DNA of 58,070 nt from Oscillospiraceae bacterium (GTDB lineage: Bacteria; Bacillota; Clostridia; Oscillospirales; Ruminococcaceae): assembly GCA_021203065.1 (NCBI GenBank), contig JAJQBX010000033.1, positions 1 to 58,070 of the forward strand, written 5' to 3'. Under the pieces are notes generated by a model. That model saw only the letters and a list, made by a program, of their open reading frames with translations, did no database searches and was not told the origin of the DNA. A program made the translations under genes and the position numbers. Position 1 is the first letter of the stretch, and each line of letters begins with the position of its first letter. This document shows, one piece after another, positions 51,079-58,070 of this stretch.

Positions 51079-52443
51079 TCAGACCGCTCTGAGCCTCTTC
51101 TCAATTTCCTCAACAGTCTCCCTGAGGTCGGAATTCTTGGCGAGGGTGTCCTTTATGTCGGCATAAGAGATGGTCATGGTGGAGTGGTTTCTTCCGAACT
51201 CCTTTCCTATGTCGGTGAACGACATGCCTTTTAGCTCCCTTATTATGTAGACGGAAACCTTTCTTGCAAGAGAAATCTGCGCTGAACGGTTTACCGAACG
51301 AATATCCTCGGCAGTGACGCCGAATGCGTCGGCAACGTCCTTTATGATGCGGTCGCAGGTGATTTCGGCAGGCTGGGCGTCGATGAGGGTTTCTTTGATG
51401 ACTCTCTGCGCCATCTGGAGAGACGGCACTTCGTTTGAGAACATCGTAAGCCCTTTCATCTTGTTGACTGCGCCCTCAAGCTGCCTTATATTCTTGGTGA
51501 TCCGCTCGGATATAAGCCTTGCAACGCTGTCGGGGAGCTTTAAGTCGAGTAGTTCCGCTTTGCGGTTGACAATAGCCATTCTCGTCTCGAAATCCGGCGG
51601 CTGGACGTCCGCCTGAACACCCAAGGTGCACCTCGTCTTGATCCTCTCCTCGAGCCTCTTAATCCTGTTCGGGGAGACGTCCGATGTCAGGACTATCTGC
51701 TTTCCGGCATTATAGAGCTCATTGAAGGTGTGGAAGAACTCCTCTTGGGTCATCTCCTTGTCGACCATGAACTGGATGTCGTCGACCAAGAGGAAGTCGC
51801 AGTTGCGGTATTTTTCGTGGAACTGGGTTGTCGTCTGGGTGGAGACGGCTCTGACCAGCTCGTTTGTGAAGTTCTCAGCCGTCGTGTAGATGACTTTCAT
51901 CTGCGGATGGCTCTTTTTGACCTCGTTCTCGATGGCTTTGAGTAAGTGCGTCTTTCCAAGTCCCGAATCTCCATAAATAAGCAGAGGATTGAACATCGAG
52001 CGGTTCATCTGCTCGCTTGGGCGGTTCTTGCCGCTGACTGCGATGCAGTAGGCATAGGCGAGCTCGTTCGACTTGCCTTTTATGAAGTTCTCAAAAGTCA
52101 GCTCATAATCACTTCGCTTGTGGGAATTCATAAGGTCTTCCATTCTGCGCTCGATCTCGTCGAAGCCGTCCTCCTGCTCCTGATCGGGATTAGCCTTGAC
52201 GGCAAAGGTTATCTCCACCGGGAAGCCCATCACCTGCTCAAAAGCGTGCTCAAAAACAGCACCGTAGATCTCCTCGGTGGTTCTTCTCATAAAGTCGGAG
52301 GAGGCATAGAGGGTTATCTTCGTGCCCTCCATCTTCCCGGGCTCTATATTCTTTATCCAACGGTTGTAGCCGATCTCAGAAACCTTCGGGTCGGCATGAC
52401 AAGCCTGTTTGACGTTTTCATAAACTTCTGCAAATGTTTCCAT
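51079..52443 (-). CDS. dnaA: Chromosomal replication initiator DnaA
   Basis: AAA+ initiator that melts oriC. Domain I (about 1-90) is followed by a short linker and the ATPase: FENFIKGKSNELAYAYC, Walker A YGDSGLGKTHLLKAIE, Walker B FLLVDDIQFM, sensor II region RQLEGAVNKM. Domain IV ends with MSFTDIGKEFG, then RNHSTMTISYADI (about 418-430), where the usual recognition motif is GGRDHTTV; Asp is Asn, Val is Met, and one Gly is missing. 454 residues. The last codons form a GGCTCAGA/TCTGAGCC hairpin. AAAGG precedes the ATG; its promoter is not clear. Confidence 0.97.
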   Translation of the reverse strand: METFAEVYENVKQACHADPKVSEIGYNRWIKNIEPGKMEGTKITLYASSDFMRRTTEEIYGAVFEHAFEQVMGFPVEITFAVKANPDQEQEDGFDEIERRMEDLMNSHKRSDYELTFENFIKGKSNELAYAYCIAVSGKNRPSEQMNRSMFNPLLIYGDSGLGKTHLLKAIENEVKKSHPQMKVIYTTAENFTNELVRAVSTQTTTQFHEKYRNCDFLLVDDIQFMVDKEMTQEEFFHTFNELYNAGKQIVLTSDVSPNRIKRLEERIKTRCTLGVQADVQPPDFETRMAIVNRKAELLDLKLPDSVARLISERITKNIRQLEGAVNKMKGLTMFSNEVPSLQMAQRVIKETLIDAQPAEITCDRIIKDVADAFGVTAEDIRSVNRSAQISLARKVSVYIIRELKGMSFTDIGKEFGRNHSTMTISYADIKDTLAKNSDLRETVEEIEKRLRAV

Positions 52444-52587
52444 AGCCTTTGTCGCCTTTCTATAATATTAAGTAAAATCTATCTTGAATTTGAATCATAC
52501 TTTCCTGATTACTATGATACCACATTTGGGCTGAATTTTCAAGACTATTTTAAAATATGCCATCAAAAAAGAATACCAAAAAAACGC

Positions 52588-52616
52588 TTGACAAAGCCCA
52601 AGATTTCAGATATAAT
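52588..52616 (+). promoter_or_regulatory. rpmH promoter
   Basis: TTGACA and TATAAT, 17-bp spacer; the 130-nt leader contains ATTGCTTCGCAAT and AATTGCTTACGCAATT hairpins and one GTTGAAA site (52711). No canonical DnaA box is found in the dnaA-rpmH gap. Confidence 0.88.
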
Positions 52617-52748
52617 ACTATTCTGTACGGTTATGCGTGATTGCTTCGCAATAACGCAGGCAATTGCTTACGCAATTGCAAATATCTGATAACTGCGTTC
52701 CACATGGAACGTTGAAAATAACTCCCATAACGTAAGGAGGCGGGAAGA

Positions 52749-52889
52749 ATGCAGGTAAAAAGACCCTACCAGCCCAAGAAGATTCACAGAAAGAAGGAGC
52801 ATGGCTTCTTCAAGAGAATGTCCACTCGTAACGGCAGAAAGGTTTTAGCACGCAGACGTGCAAAGGGACGTGCAAAGTTAACCTATTAA
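52749..52889 (+). CDS. rpmH: 50S ribosomal protein L34
   Basis: A 46-residue, very basic protein: [19 protein letters not shown], then [20 protein letters not shown], the full L34 pattern. AAGGAGG is 8 nt before the ATG. It is the first gene to the right of dnaA and divergent from it, the standard origin-flanking arrangement of Bacillota. Confidence 0.95.
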   Translation: MQVKRPYQPKKIHRKKEHGFFKRMSTRNGRKVLARRRAKGRAKLTY

Positions 52890-52984
52890 TCCGAAGCAGA
52901 TGCACCGGTTGTTTGACAATAGTCGGCGACCGGTGCGAATTCAATGCAGTTGCTTCGCAACTGTGCGCCTCCCTTTGGTCGGCG

Positions 52985-53147
52985 CACCCCTCCACCACCG
53001 CCTACGGCGGCGGTCCCGAGTTCGTTTACGAACTCATCTCCCCTTTGACAGGGGAGGCATTAATTGCCTCACGAAAAGTTTGTGAGAGATCGCAAATGGC
53101 TCCCCTGATAAGGGGAGCTGTCAGCCACGAAGTGGCTGACTGAGGGG
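52985..53147. repeat. Family A MITE-like repeat between rpmH and rnpA
   Basis: Complete copy (arm 2 first). Its terminal GAGGGG lies 9 nt before the rnpA start and appears to act as the ribosome binding site. Confidence 0.85.
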
Positions 53148-53156
53148 TTTTACCCT

Positions 53157-53489
53157 ATGTTATATACAGAACACATAAAAGACAACAAGCTTTTCCTCAG
53201 GCTCTACCGTAAGGGAAAGTACACTGCAACTGAATATTTTACCGCTTACTATCTTAAAAACAATCTGCCCTATAACCGCTTCGGAATCACTGCAGGAAAG
53301 AAGCTCGGTTCAGCAGTCGTGCGCAACCGGGCAAAGAGAATTCTCAGGGAAGCCTACCGCAAGAATGAAATCAGTATGCCTATAGGCTATGATATAGTGT
53401 TCGTAGCGAGAAGCGGCATCATAGGAAAAAAGACTGATGACATTGAAAAAGTATTACTATCGAAGGTTATTAAGGCAATACGGAGCTGA
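53157..53489 (+). CDS. rnpA: Ribonuclease P protein component
   Basis: A 110-residue basic protein aiding tRNA 5' processing. The RNR core NRFGITAGKKLGSAVVRNRAKRILREAYR (split here as NRFGITAGKKLG and AVVRNRAKRILREAYR) is intact. There is no separate Shine-Dalgarno: GAGGGG at the edge of the upstream repeat is at the right distance. It follows rpmH, as usual, but with 267 bp of repeat between. Confidence 0.95.
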   Translation: MLYTEHIKDNKLFLRLYRKGKYTATEYFTAYYLKNNLPYNRFGITAGKKLGSAVVRNRAKRILREAYRKNEISMPIGYDIVFVARSGIIGKKTDDIEKVLLSKVIKAIRS

Positions 53490-53490
53490 A

Positions 53491-53514
53491 ATGTAGGGGC
53501 GAATATTTTCCGCC
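53491..53514. repeat. Palindromic repeat family B between rnpA and yidD
   Basis: GTAGGGGCGAATATTTTCCG; it begins at the rnpA stop codon and leaves only about 10 nt before the yidD start. Confidence 0.8.
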
Positions 53515-53524
53515 CGAAAAAGCT

Positions 53525-53809
53525 ATGAAATATATAGTCATCTATCTCATAAAATTCTATCAGAAATATCTGTCCAAGCTCAAGCCGCCGTGCTGCAGGT
53601 ATTACCCTACCTGCTCGCAGTATACACTTGAAGCGGTGAAGAGGTTTGGAGCGGTCAGAGGCTTGATTTTGGGCTTCTGGCGGATTCTCCGCTGCAACCC
53701 CTACAGCAACGGAGGAATTGACTATGTGCCGGAGAAGTGGCACTTGTATACGCTGAAATCGGAAGAAAGGCGCAAAATGCGTGAGATGAATAAAATGCGA
53801 GGAAAATAG
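53525..53809 (+). CDS. yidD: Membrane protein insertion efficiency factor YidD
   Basis: A 94-residue protein with the family pattern IKFYQKYLS, CCRYYPTCSQYTLEAVKRFG and RILRCNPYSNGGIDYVPEKW. It aids insertion with YidC, encoded next. No Shine-Dalgarno is visible before the ATG, probably because a family B repeat has inserted there. Confidence 0.95.
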   Translation: MKYIVIYLIKFYQKYLSKLKPPCCRYYPTCSQYTLEAVKRFGAVRGLILGFWRILRCNPYSNGGIDYVPEKWHLYTLKSEERRKMREMNKMRGK

Positions 53810-53842
53810 TCGCCTGACGGCGACGCGCCGACTACGTCGGCG

Positions 53843-54059
53843 CACCCCTCAGTCAGCTTCGCTGACAGCTCCCCTTAACAGGGGAGCCAATAAGTTCGCT
53901 TTGCGAACTTAGAAAGAACGATAAAGCGTTCTTTCTCTTGTTCTCTCGAAGTTTTGAGGAATTTCTTAAGCCTCCCCTGTTAAGGGGAGGGGGACCGGCG
54001 AAGCCGGTGGAGGGGTGCGCCGACCAAAGGGAGGCGCCGACTTGGCGTCAGCCAAGTCG
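53843..54059. repeat. Family A MITE-like repeat, identical to 46721-46937
   Basis: 217 bp without a difference from the copy near remB, in direct orientation, 7.1 kb away across the origin. Confidence 0.95.
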
Positions 54060-54096
54060 CATTGGCAGACCATTGTTTAAAAGGAGACATAGCTAC

Positions 54097-55422
54097 ATGT
54101 GGAGTATCATCGCTTGGCCGTTTGGCAAAATTCTTTATTTTTGTTATCTGCTCGTTAAAAATTACGGATGGGCACTGTTTCTGTTTACGCTCATCATAAA
54201 GCTTATAATGCTTCCGTCCTCGGTCAAGACTCAGATTTCGACCGAGAAGATGAACAGGCTTAACCCGAAGCTTGAAGCAATCAAGAAAAAATATGCAAAC
54301 AATCAGGACAAGCTCAATGAAGCTACTATGGAGCTTTATAATCAGGAGAACGTCAACCCGATGGGAAGCTGTCTGCCGACGCTTATCACGTTCGTCCTCC
54401 TCTTTGCAATCATCGAGGTTGTCTATGCGCCGCTTTCTTACATAGGAAACGACATCACAAGCGACGCTCTTGACGCTGCTGAGGAAATGGTCACCGACGT
54501 CTATGAAGTCAGCTCTGTTATAGATGAGCACGAGACCACCGTTTCGGAAATTCTGGCGGAGAACACCAATCTTTACGACATTCTTCTTGAATACAAGGCT
54601 GAGGAAGACAGTGACCTCGCTGATTACAGCGATGAAAGACTTGAAGAGCTTGCAGGATATTTCGAGCTCTATAACGACGCTTATGAATATAACGGCGAGA
54701 TGATCGGTCTTGACGAGTACTTCCTTGATTCCAACCTCGTTTCCTCAAGACTTGTTGCAACGAGTAATCGTGCGCAGCTTCTGGTAATCTCCGTTTCGCA
54801 GGACTTTCCTGACATGTTCGATGAAAGCCTCGTTGAATTCTGCTCTGAATTCGACTATACATTCTTAGGAATTGAGCTCGGCGACTACCCGAGCTGGACA
54901 TCAGTCTTGGTTCTCATCCCGATTCTGTCGCTTGCATTGCAGCTGATTCTCACGTTCGTCTCCCAGTACTATACAAAGAAAAAGGGCGGAGCTGCAACAA
55001 GTGGCTCTATGAAGATAATGCTCTATGCAATGCCGCTATTGTCGTTCTGGATTGCGTTCAGCTTCCCTGCCGGTATCGGTATCTACTGGATATTCTCGAG
55101 CTTGCTTTCACTCGTCCAGACAGTTGGCTTGAACCTCTATCTGACTCCTGCAAGAGTTGACAAGATTATCGCTAAGGATAACGAGAAAGCAAAGAAGAAG
55201 CGCAAGAAGAAGTCCCTCTACCAGCAGGCACTTGAAGCCCAGCAGATGGAGCTTCAGGGCAAGAACCGCAAATCCTACGACGATGACGACGAGGACGAAG
55301 ACGACGACGCCCCCGAAGAGGTCAAGCTAAGCCGTGCTCAGAAGAAAGAAGCCGAGCGCAACACCCTCAACGAGGCAAGAAGAAGATATGCGGAGAAGTA
55401 TGGGGACTCTGTTGAGGAATAA
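54097..55422 (+). CDS. yidC: Membrane protein insertase YidC with a large extracytoplasmic insert
   Basis: Inserts and folds membrane proteins, alone or with SecYE. Core helices are WALFLFTLIIKLIMLPSS (26-43), SCLPTLITFVLLFAII (91-106) and, near the end, LLSFWIAFSFPAGIGIYWI. Odd: about 135 mostly acidic residues (about 120-255) are inserted after VVYAPLSY, making the protein 441 residues rather than the 250-290 of Bacillus forms. The C-terminal tail is charged (KKKRKKK, then an Asp-rich run). The ATG is set by AAAAGGAG. No lipoprotein signal is seen. Confidence 0.94.
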   Translation: MWSIIAWPFGKILYFCYLLVKNYGWALFLFTLIIKLIMLPSSVKTQISTEKMNRLNPKLEAIKKKYANNQDKLNEATMELYNQENVNPMGSCLPTLITFVLLFAIIEVVYAPLSYIGNDITSDALDAAEEMVTDVYEVSSVIDEHETTVSEILAENTNLYDILLEYKAEEDSDLADYSDERLEELAGYFELYNDAYEYNGEMIGLDEYFLDSNLVSSRLVATSNRAQLLVISVSQDFPDMFDESLVEFCSEFDYTFLGIELGDYPSWTSVLVLIPILSLALQLILTFVSQYYTKKKGGAATSGSMKIMLYAMPLLSFWIAFSFPAGIGIYWIFSSLLSLVQTVGLNLYLTPARVDKIIAKDNEKAKKKRKKKSLYQQALEAQQMELQGKNRKSYDDDDEDEDDDAPEEVKLSRAQKKEAERNTLNEARRRYAEKYGDSVEE

Positions 55423-55459
55423 CCCCTCAGCGTTAACGGCTCGCCCATTGGGCTCGCCG

Positions 55460-55638
55460 ACCCCTCCACCGTGCTTCGCACGGTCCCCCTCCCCTTGACA
55501 GGGGAGGCTTAAGAAATTCCTCAAAACTTCGAGAGAACAAGAGAAAGAATGCTTTATCATTCTTTCTAAGTTCGCAAAGCGAACTTATTGGCTCCCCTGT
55601 TAAGGGGAGCTGTCAGCCGTCAGGCTGACTGAGGGGTG
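55460..55638. repeat. Family A MITE-like repeat between yidC and jag
   Basis: Complete copy in reverse orientation, differing from the reference at a few bases (GAATG for GAACG). Confidence 0.85.
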
Positions 55639-55761
55639 CTATTTTCGGCAACGCCGAAAATAGCGTCGGCGAAGCCGACATTACGCATTAATTCAGCAAG
55701 GCACCATCCCACCACACAACACCACTTCGGTGCTTGCTGTCTAAATAAAGGAGACCAAAAA

Positions 55762-56601
55762 ATGAAGCAAACAGTAACAGCAAAAACAGTTGAAGAGGCA
55801 AAGGCTAAGCTCAGTGCCGAGTTCGGCGTTCCGGAGTTGGAAATCACCTTCACAGTGCTTGAAGAGCCGAAAAAGGGTCTTTTCGGAATGAAGGGCGAGG
55901 CTAAGGTCGAGGGAGAGTACACTAAGCCCCTCACAAAGGCTGACATCGCAGCAAGCTACGTAAGCGACATCATGGTTGCTATGGGCTACGTAAAGCCCAC
56001 CATCACCATCACCGAGACCGAAGAGGGCGCAGTTCTGGATCTCTCCGGCGAGGGAGTTGACGGCATCATCGGAAGACGTGGCGAGACAATCGACTCACTC
56101 CAGTATCTTGCATCTCTGGCATGCAACAAGCAGGACAAGGAGTTCTATCGTATCACCCTTGACTGCGACGGATTCAGAGCAAGAAGAAAGGTTCAGCTTG
56201 AGGAGCTCGCAAGAAAGATGGCTGAGAAAGCCAAGAGAACCGGAAGAACAATGTCTCTCGAGCCCATGAACCCCTATGAGAGAAGAATCATCCATGCGGC
56301 AGTTTCAGAGGTTGAGGGCTGCACCTCCCGTTCTGTAGGCGAAGATCCGTATCGTAAGGTCCTCATCTCCTCCACCGAAAGAAGACCCTACTCAGGCGGC
56401 AACAGACGCTACAACAACTCGAGAAACGACCGTGGCGGCAACAACCGTAATGGCGGTTACAGAAAGCAGGGCAACAGACGCCGTGAAGATTTCAAGGCAA
56501 GAAGCCTCGACATCTCAAGCTCATTTGAGAAGGACTACAAGAAGCCGAAGCCGGAAGACGACATGGGCAGTACCGGTCTTTACTCAAAGATTGAATTCTA
56601 A
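55762..56601 (+). CDS. jag: RNA-binding protein Jag/KhpB
   Basis: A 279-residue protein: Jag_N domain (VTAKTVEEAKAKLSAEFGV, then KKGLFGMKGEAKV), a KH domain with GIIGRRGETIDSLQYLA (about 101-117), an R3H domain with NPYERRIIHAAVSEVEG, and a low-complexity Arg/Gly/Asn tail (about 213-245). It partners KhpA, encoded at 9.5 kb. AAAGGAG precedes the ATG. It follows yidC as in most Bacillota. Confidence 0.93.
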   Translation: MKQTVTAKTVEEAKAKLSAEFGVPELEITFTVLEEPKKGLFGMKGEAKVEGEYTKPLTKADIAASYVSDIMVAMGYVKPTITITETEEGAVLDLSGEGVDGIIGRRGETIDSLQYLASLACNKQDKEFYRITLDCDGFRARRKVQLEELARKMAEKAKRTGRTMSLEPMNPYERRIIHAAVSEVEGCTSRSVGEDPYRKVLISSTERRPYSGGNRRYNNSRNDRGGNNRNGGYRKQGNRRREDFKARSLDISSSFEKDYKKPKPEDDMGSTGLYSKIEF

Positions 56602-56613
56602 AAAAACATCGGC

Positions 56614-56656
56614 TTCTCCGGCGGTTTCATGTTAACGAAGCCGCCGGGGAATTTTT
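56614..56656 (+). terminator. Terminator after jag
   Basis: A 15-bp stem (TTCTCCGGCGGTTTC with GAAGCCGCCGGGGAA) and a T5 run lie between jag and the mnmE ribosome binding site, so mnmE expression needs read-through or its own promoter. Confidence 0.85.
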
Positions 56657-56670
56657 GTGAGGTGAAACTT

Positions 56671-58017
56671 ATGACCATCGCCGCAATATCCACCCCCGTT
56701 TACCCGGGAGGGCTCAGTGTCATACGCATGAGCGGGGAGGAATCACTTAGGATAGCTGATAATATATTTGTGGGGAGAACTGCCCCATCATCGATGTCGG
56801 GGTACACCTGTCAGTACGGCAAGATTGTCCGTCAGGGGCGGACACTTGATGATGTCATCCTGACCGTCTTCCGAAGCCCCCACAGCTACACCGGGGAGGA
56901 CACCGTCGAGATCTCCTGCCACGGCGGAGTGTATCTTGCAAGGGAGGTCCTGAAGCTTCTCATCGAGCAGGGTGCTGAGCCTGCGCCTGCAGGGGAGTTC
57001 ACAAAGAGGGCGTTCTTGGCTGGCAAGCTCAGCCTCACTCAGGCGGAGGGCGTACTGGATATTATTTCCGCAAATGGAGAGCGGGAACTGGTAAGTGCGA
57101 GAGCGATGAGGGAGGGAAACCTCAGCAAGAATATTCACTCTGTTGCTGAGGATATGGTTAAAATTTCCGGTAACTTGGCGGCATGGTCCGACTACCCGGA
57201 TGAGGACATTCCCGACGCCGATACCTCTCATCTTGACGGGGATCTTTCAGAAATAATCAATCGCCTTGAGGAAATTCTGAGCGGCTACGACAAGGGAAAA
57301 ATTCTCCGTCAGGGGATCGACACCGCCATCGTCGGCAGACCGAACGTCGGCAAGTCGACTCTCATGAACCAGCTTCTTGGCTACCGCCGCTCGATCGTCA
57401 CCGAGAGTGCCGGCACTACCCGTGACGTCATCGAGGAGTCGGTGAGGGTGGGGGACTTCGTCCTCAGGCTTTCGGACACCGCCGGCATCCGGGACACCGT
57501 CGACCCGATTGAGTGTATAGGTGTTGACCTTGCCACACAAAAACTGGAAAATTCGGAATTGGTTTTAGCCGTCTTCGATTCTTCGGAAGAGCTGACCGAC
57601 ACCGACCGTGAAATCCTCGAAAAAATTAAGAACAAGCCGCATATCCTGCTTTTAAACAAGTCAGATTTGCCAGAAAAGTTAGACGAAGAGTATTTTTCTG
57701 AGGAATATATACTCTCAGTATCAGCAAATACCGGCGAAGGCTTGGAAAAACTCCCGGAAATGATAGCCAGTCTTTTCAAATTAGGCGGCAGCTCCGACAA
57801 TGCGGAGATCTATATAAATGAGCGGCAGAGAAGTCAGGTGTCGAAAGCTCTCGGATTTGTGAAGAACGCACTCGCCGAATACCGCTCCGGCATCACCCTC
57901 GACGCCGTCACCGTCTGCCTCGACGAGGCACTCAATGCGCTCCTTGAACTCACCGGGGAGAGGGCGACGGAGGCTGTTGTGAATAATCTCTTTGAGAGGT
58001 TTTGTGTCGGGAAATAA
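56671..58017 (+). CDS. mnmE: tRNA modification GTPase MnmE
   Basis: With MnmG it makes carboxymethylaminomethyl-uridine at wobble position 34. N-terminal folate-binding domain (MTIAAISTPVYPGGLSVIRM), helical domain, and an inserted G domain with GRPNVGKSTLMNQL (about 222-235), TTRD, DTAGIRDT and NKSD. It ends with the catalytic FCVGK (CxGK). 448 residues, complete. GAGGTG is 7 nt before the ATG. mnmG, the usual next gene, would lie beyond the window. Confidence 0.96.
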   Translation: MTIAAISTPVYPGGLSVIRMSGEESLRIADNIFVGRTAPSSMSGYTCQYGKIVRQGRTLDDVILTVFRSPHSYTGEDTVEISCHGGVYLAREVLKLLIEQGAEPAPAGEFTKRAFLAGKLSLTQAEGVLDIISANGERELVSARAMREGNLSKNIHSVAEDMVKISGNLAAWSDYPDEDIPDADTSHLDGDLSEIINRLEEILSGYDKGKILRQGIDTAIVGRPNVGKSTLMNQLLGYRRSIVTESAGTTRDVIEESVRVGDFVLRLSDTAGIRDTVDPIECIGVDLATQKLENSELVLAVFDSSEELTDTDREILEKIKNKPHILLLNKSDLPEKLDEEYFSEEYILSVSANTGEGLEKLPEMIASLFKLGGSSDNAEIYINERQRSQVSKALGFVKNALAEYRSGITLDAVTVCLDEALNALLELTGERATEAVVNNLFERFCVGK

Positions 58018-58022
58018 TGTAG

Positions 58023-58054
58023 TACCTCATCTCTCTTAAAACTTTACAAATCAT
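58023..58054. repeat. Right copy of the contig-terminal inverted repeat
   Basis: Exact reverse complement of bases 1-32, starting 5 bp after mnmE and 16 bp from the window end. Confidence 0.8.
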
Positions 58055-58070
58055 TTGCTTTGTGGTATAA

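Noticed and set aside
53938-54096. Longer YidC start in the upstream repeat
   Set aside because: The added residues are repeat translation, and AAAAGGAG sits right before the chosen ATG.

Overview
The window reads as a chromosomal segment of an anaerobic, spore-forming Clostridia-type Bacillota. The signs are Spo0A, SpoIIP, an Rnf complex, an HPr with both His15 and Ser46, strong sigma-A promoters with 17-bp spacers, GGAGG-type ribosome binding sites, and the dnaA-dnaN-recF/rpmH-rnpA-yidC-jag-mnmE origin neighbourhood. Moderate GC, Clostridia-like proteins and dense palindromic intergenic repeats suggest a gut Oscillospirales/Ruminococcaceae relative; that placement is inference. A 32-nt inverted match between the two ends suggests that the piece is an assembled contig ending in a repeat.

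Layout. 0-7.6 kb: a decapitated AAA+/DUF4143 gene, an orphan solute-binding lipoprotein, spo0A, HPr, a PTS EIIC-like permease, an XRE regulator and a histidine phosphatase. 7.6-8.05 kb: a type I toxin-antitoxin locus. 8.07-12.5 kb (minus): ylxM-ffh-rpsP-khpA-rimM-trmD. 12.6 kb: an antitoxin RNA without a toxin. 12.8-16.85 kb (plus): rpmG-secE-nusG-rplK-rplA-rplJ-rplL with three candidate r-protein leaders and no rpoB behind. 17.1-19.2 kb: tRNA-Arg(CCG) and metG. 19.3-19.75 kb: a second type I TA locus. 19.8-27 kb (minus): luxS with an unusual leader, an XRE/DUF3169 pair, a papain-like protein, a DUF1015 protein, a Phd-like antitoxin and secA. 27-34.7 kb (plus): rnfCDGEAB-apbE-NusG-II protein-Gx transporter-tcdA. 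34.9-40.7 kb: ACT/UPF0210 pair, lipoprotein, CBS protein, VanY-type peptidase, spoIIP. 40.8-52.4 kb (minus): gyrA, gyrB, remB, recF, an S4 protein, an inserted DUF1016 nuclease, dnaN, dnaA. 52.6-58 kb (plus): rpmH, rnpA, yidD, yidC, jag, mnmE. Genes diverge from the dnaA/rpmH region, so the replication origin is inside the window.

How the genes work together: the left and right blocks make and insert membrane proteins (SRP, SecA, SecE, YidC) and build ribosomes; the Rnf block couples ferredoxin oxidation to NAD+ reduction and ion pumping, with ApbE supplying covalent FMN; the origin block starts replication and controls DNA topology.

Most interesting signals: (1) two tandem, covarying H-type pseudoknots followed by a terminator in the luxS leader; (2) a candidate oriC between dnaA and dnaN whose DnaA boxes look like TTTTCAACA rather than TTATCCACA, next to DnaA-trios, together with an altered DnaA recognition helix; (3) three homologous antitoxin RNAs, one without a toxin, that share sequence with the toxin leader; (4) two small antitoxin-like genes each lying between inverted arms of the same MITE-like repeat that litters the window; (5) a DUF1016 nuclease gene inserted in the dnaN-recF operon.
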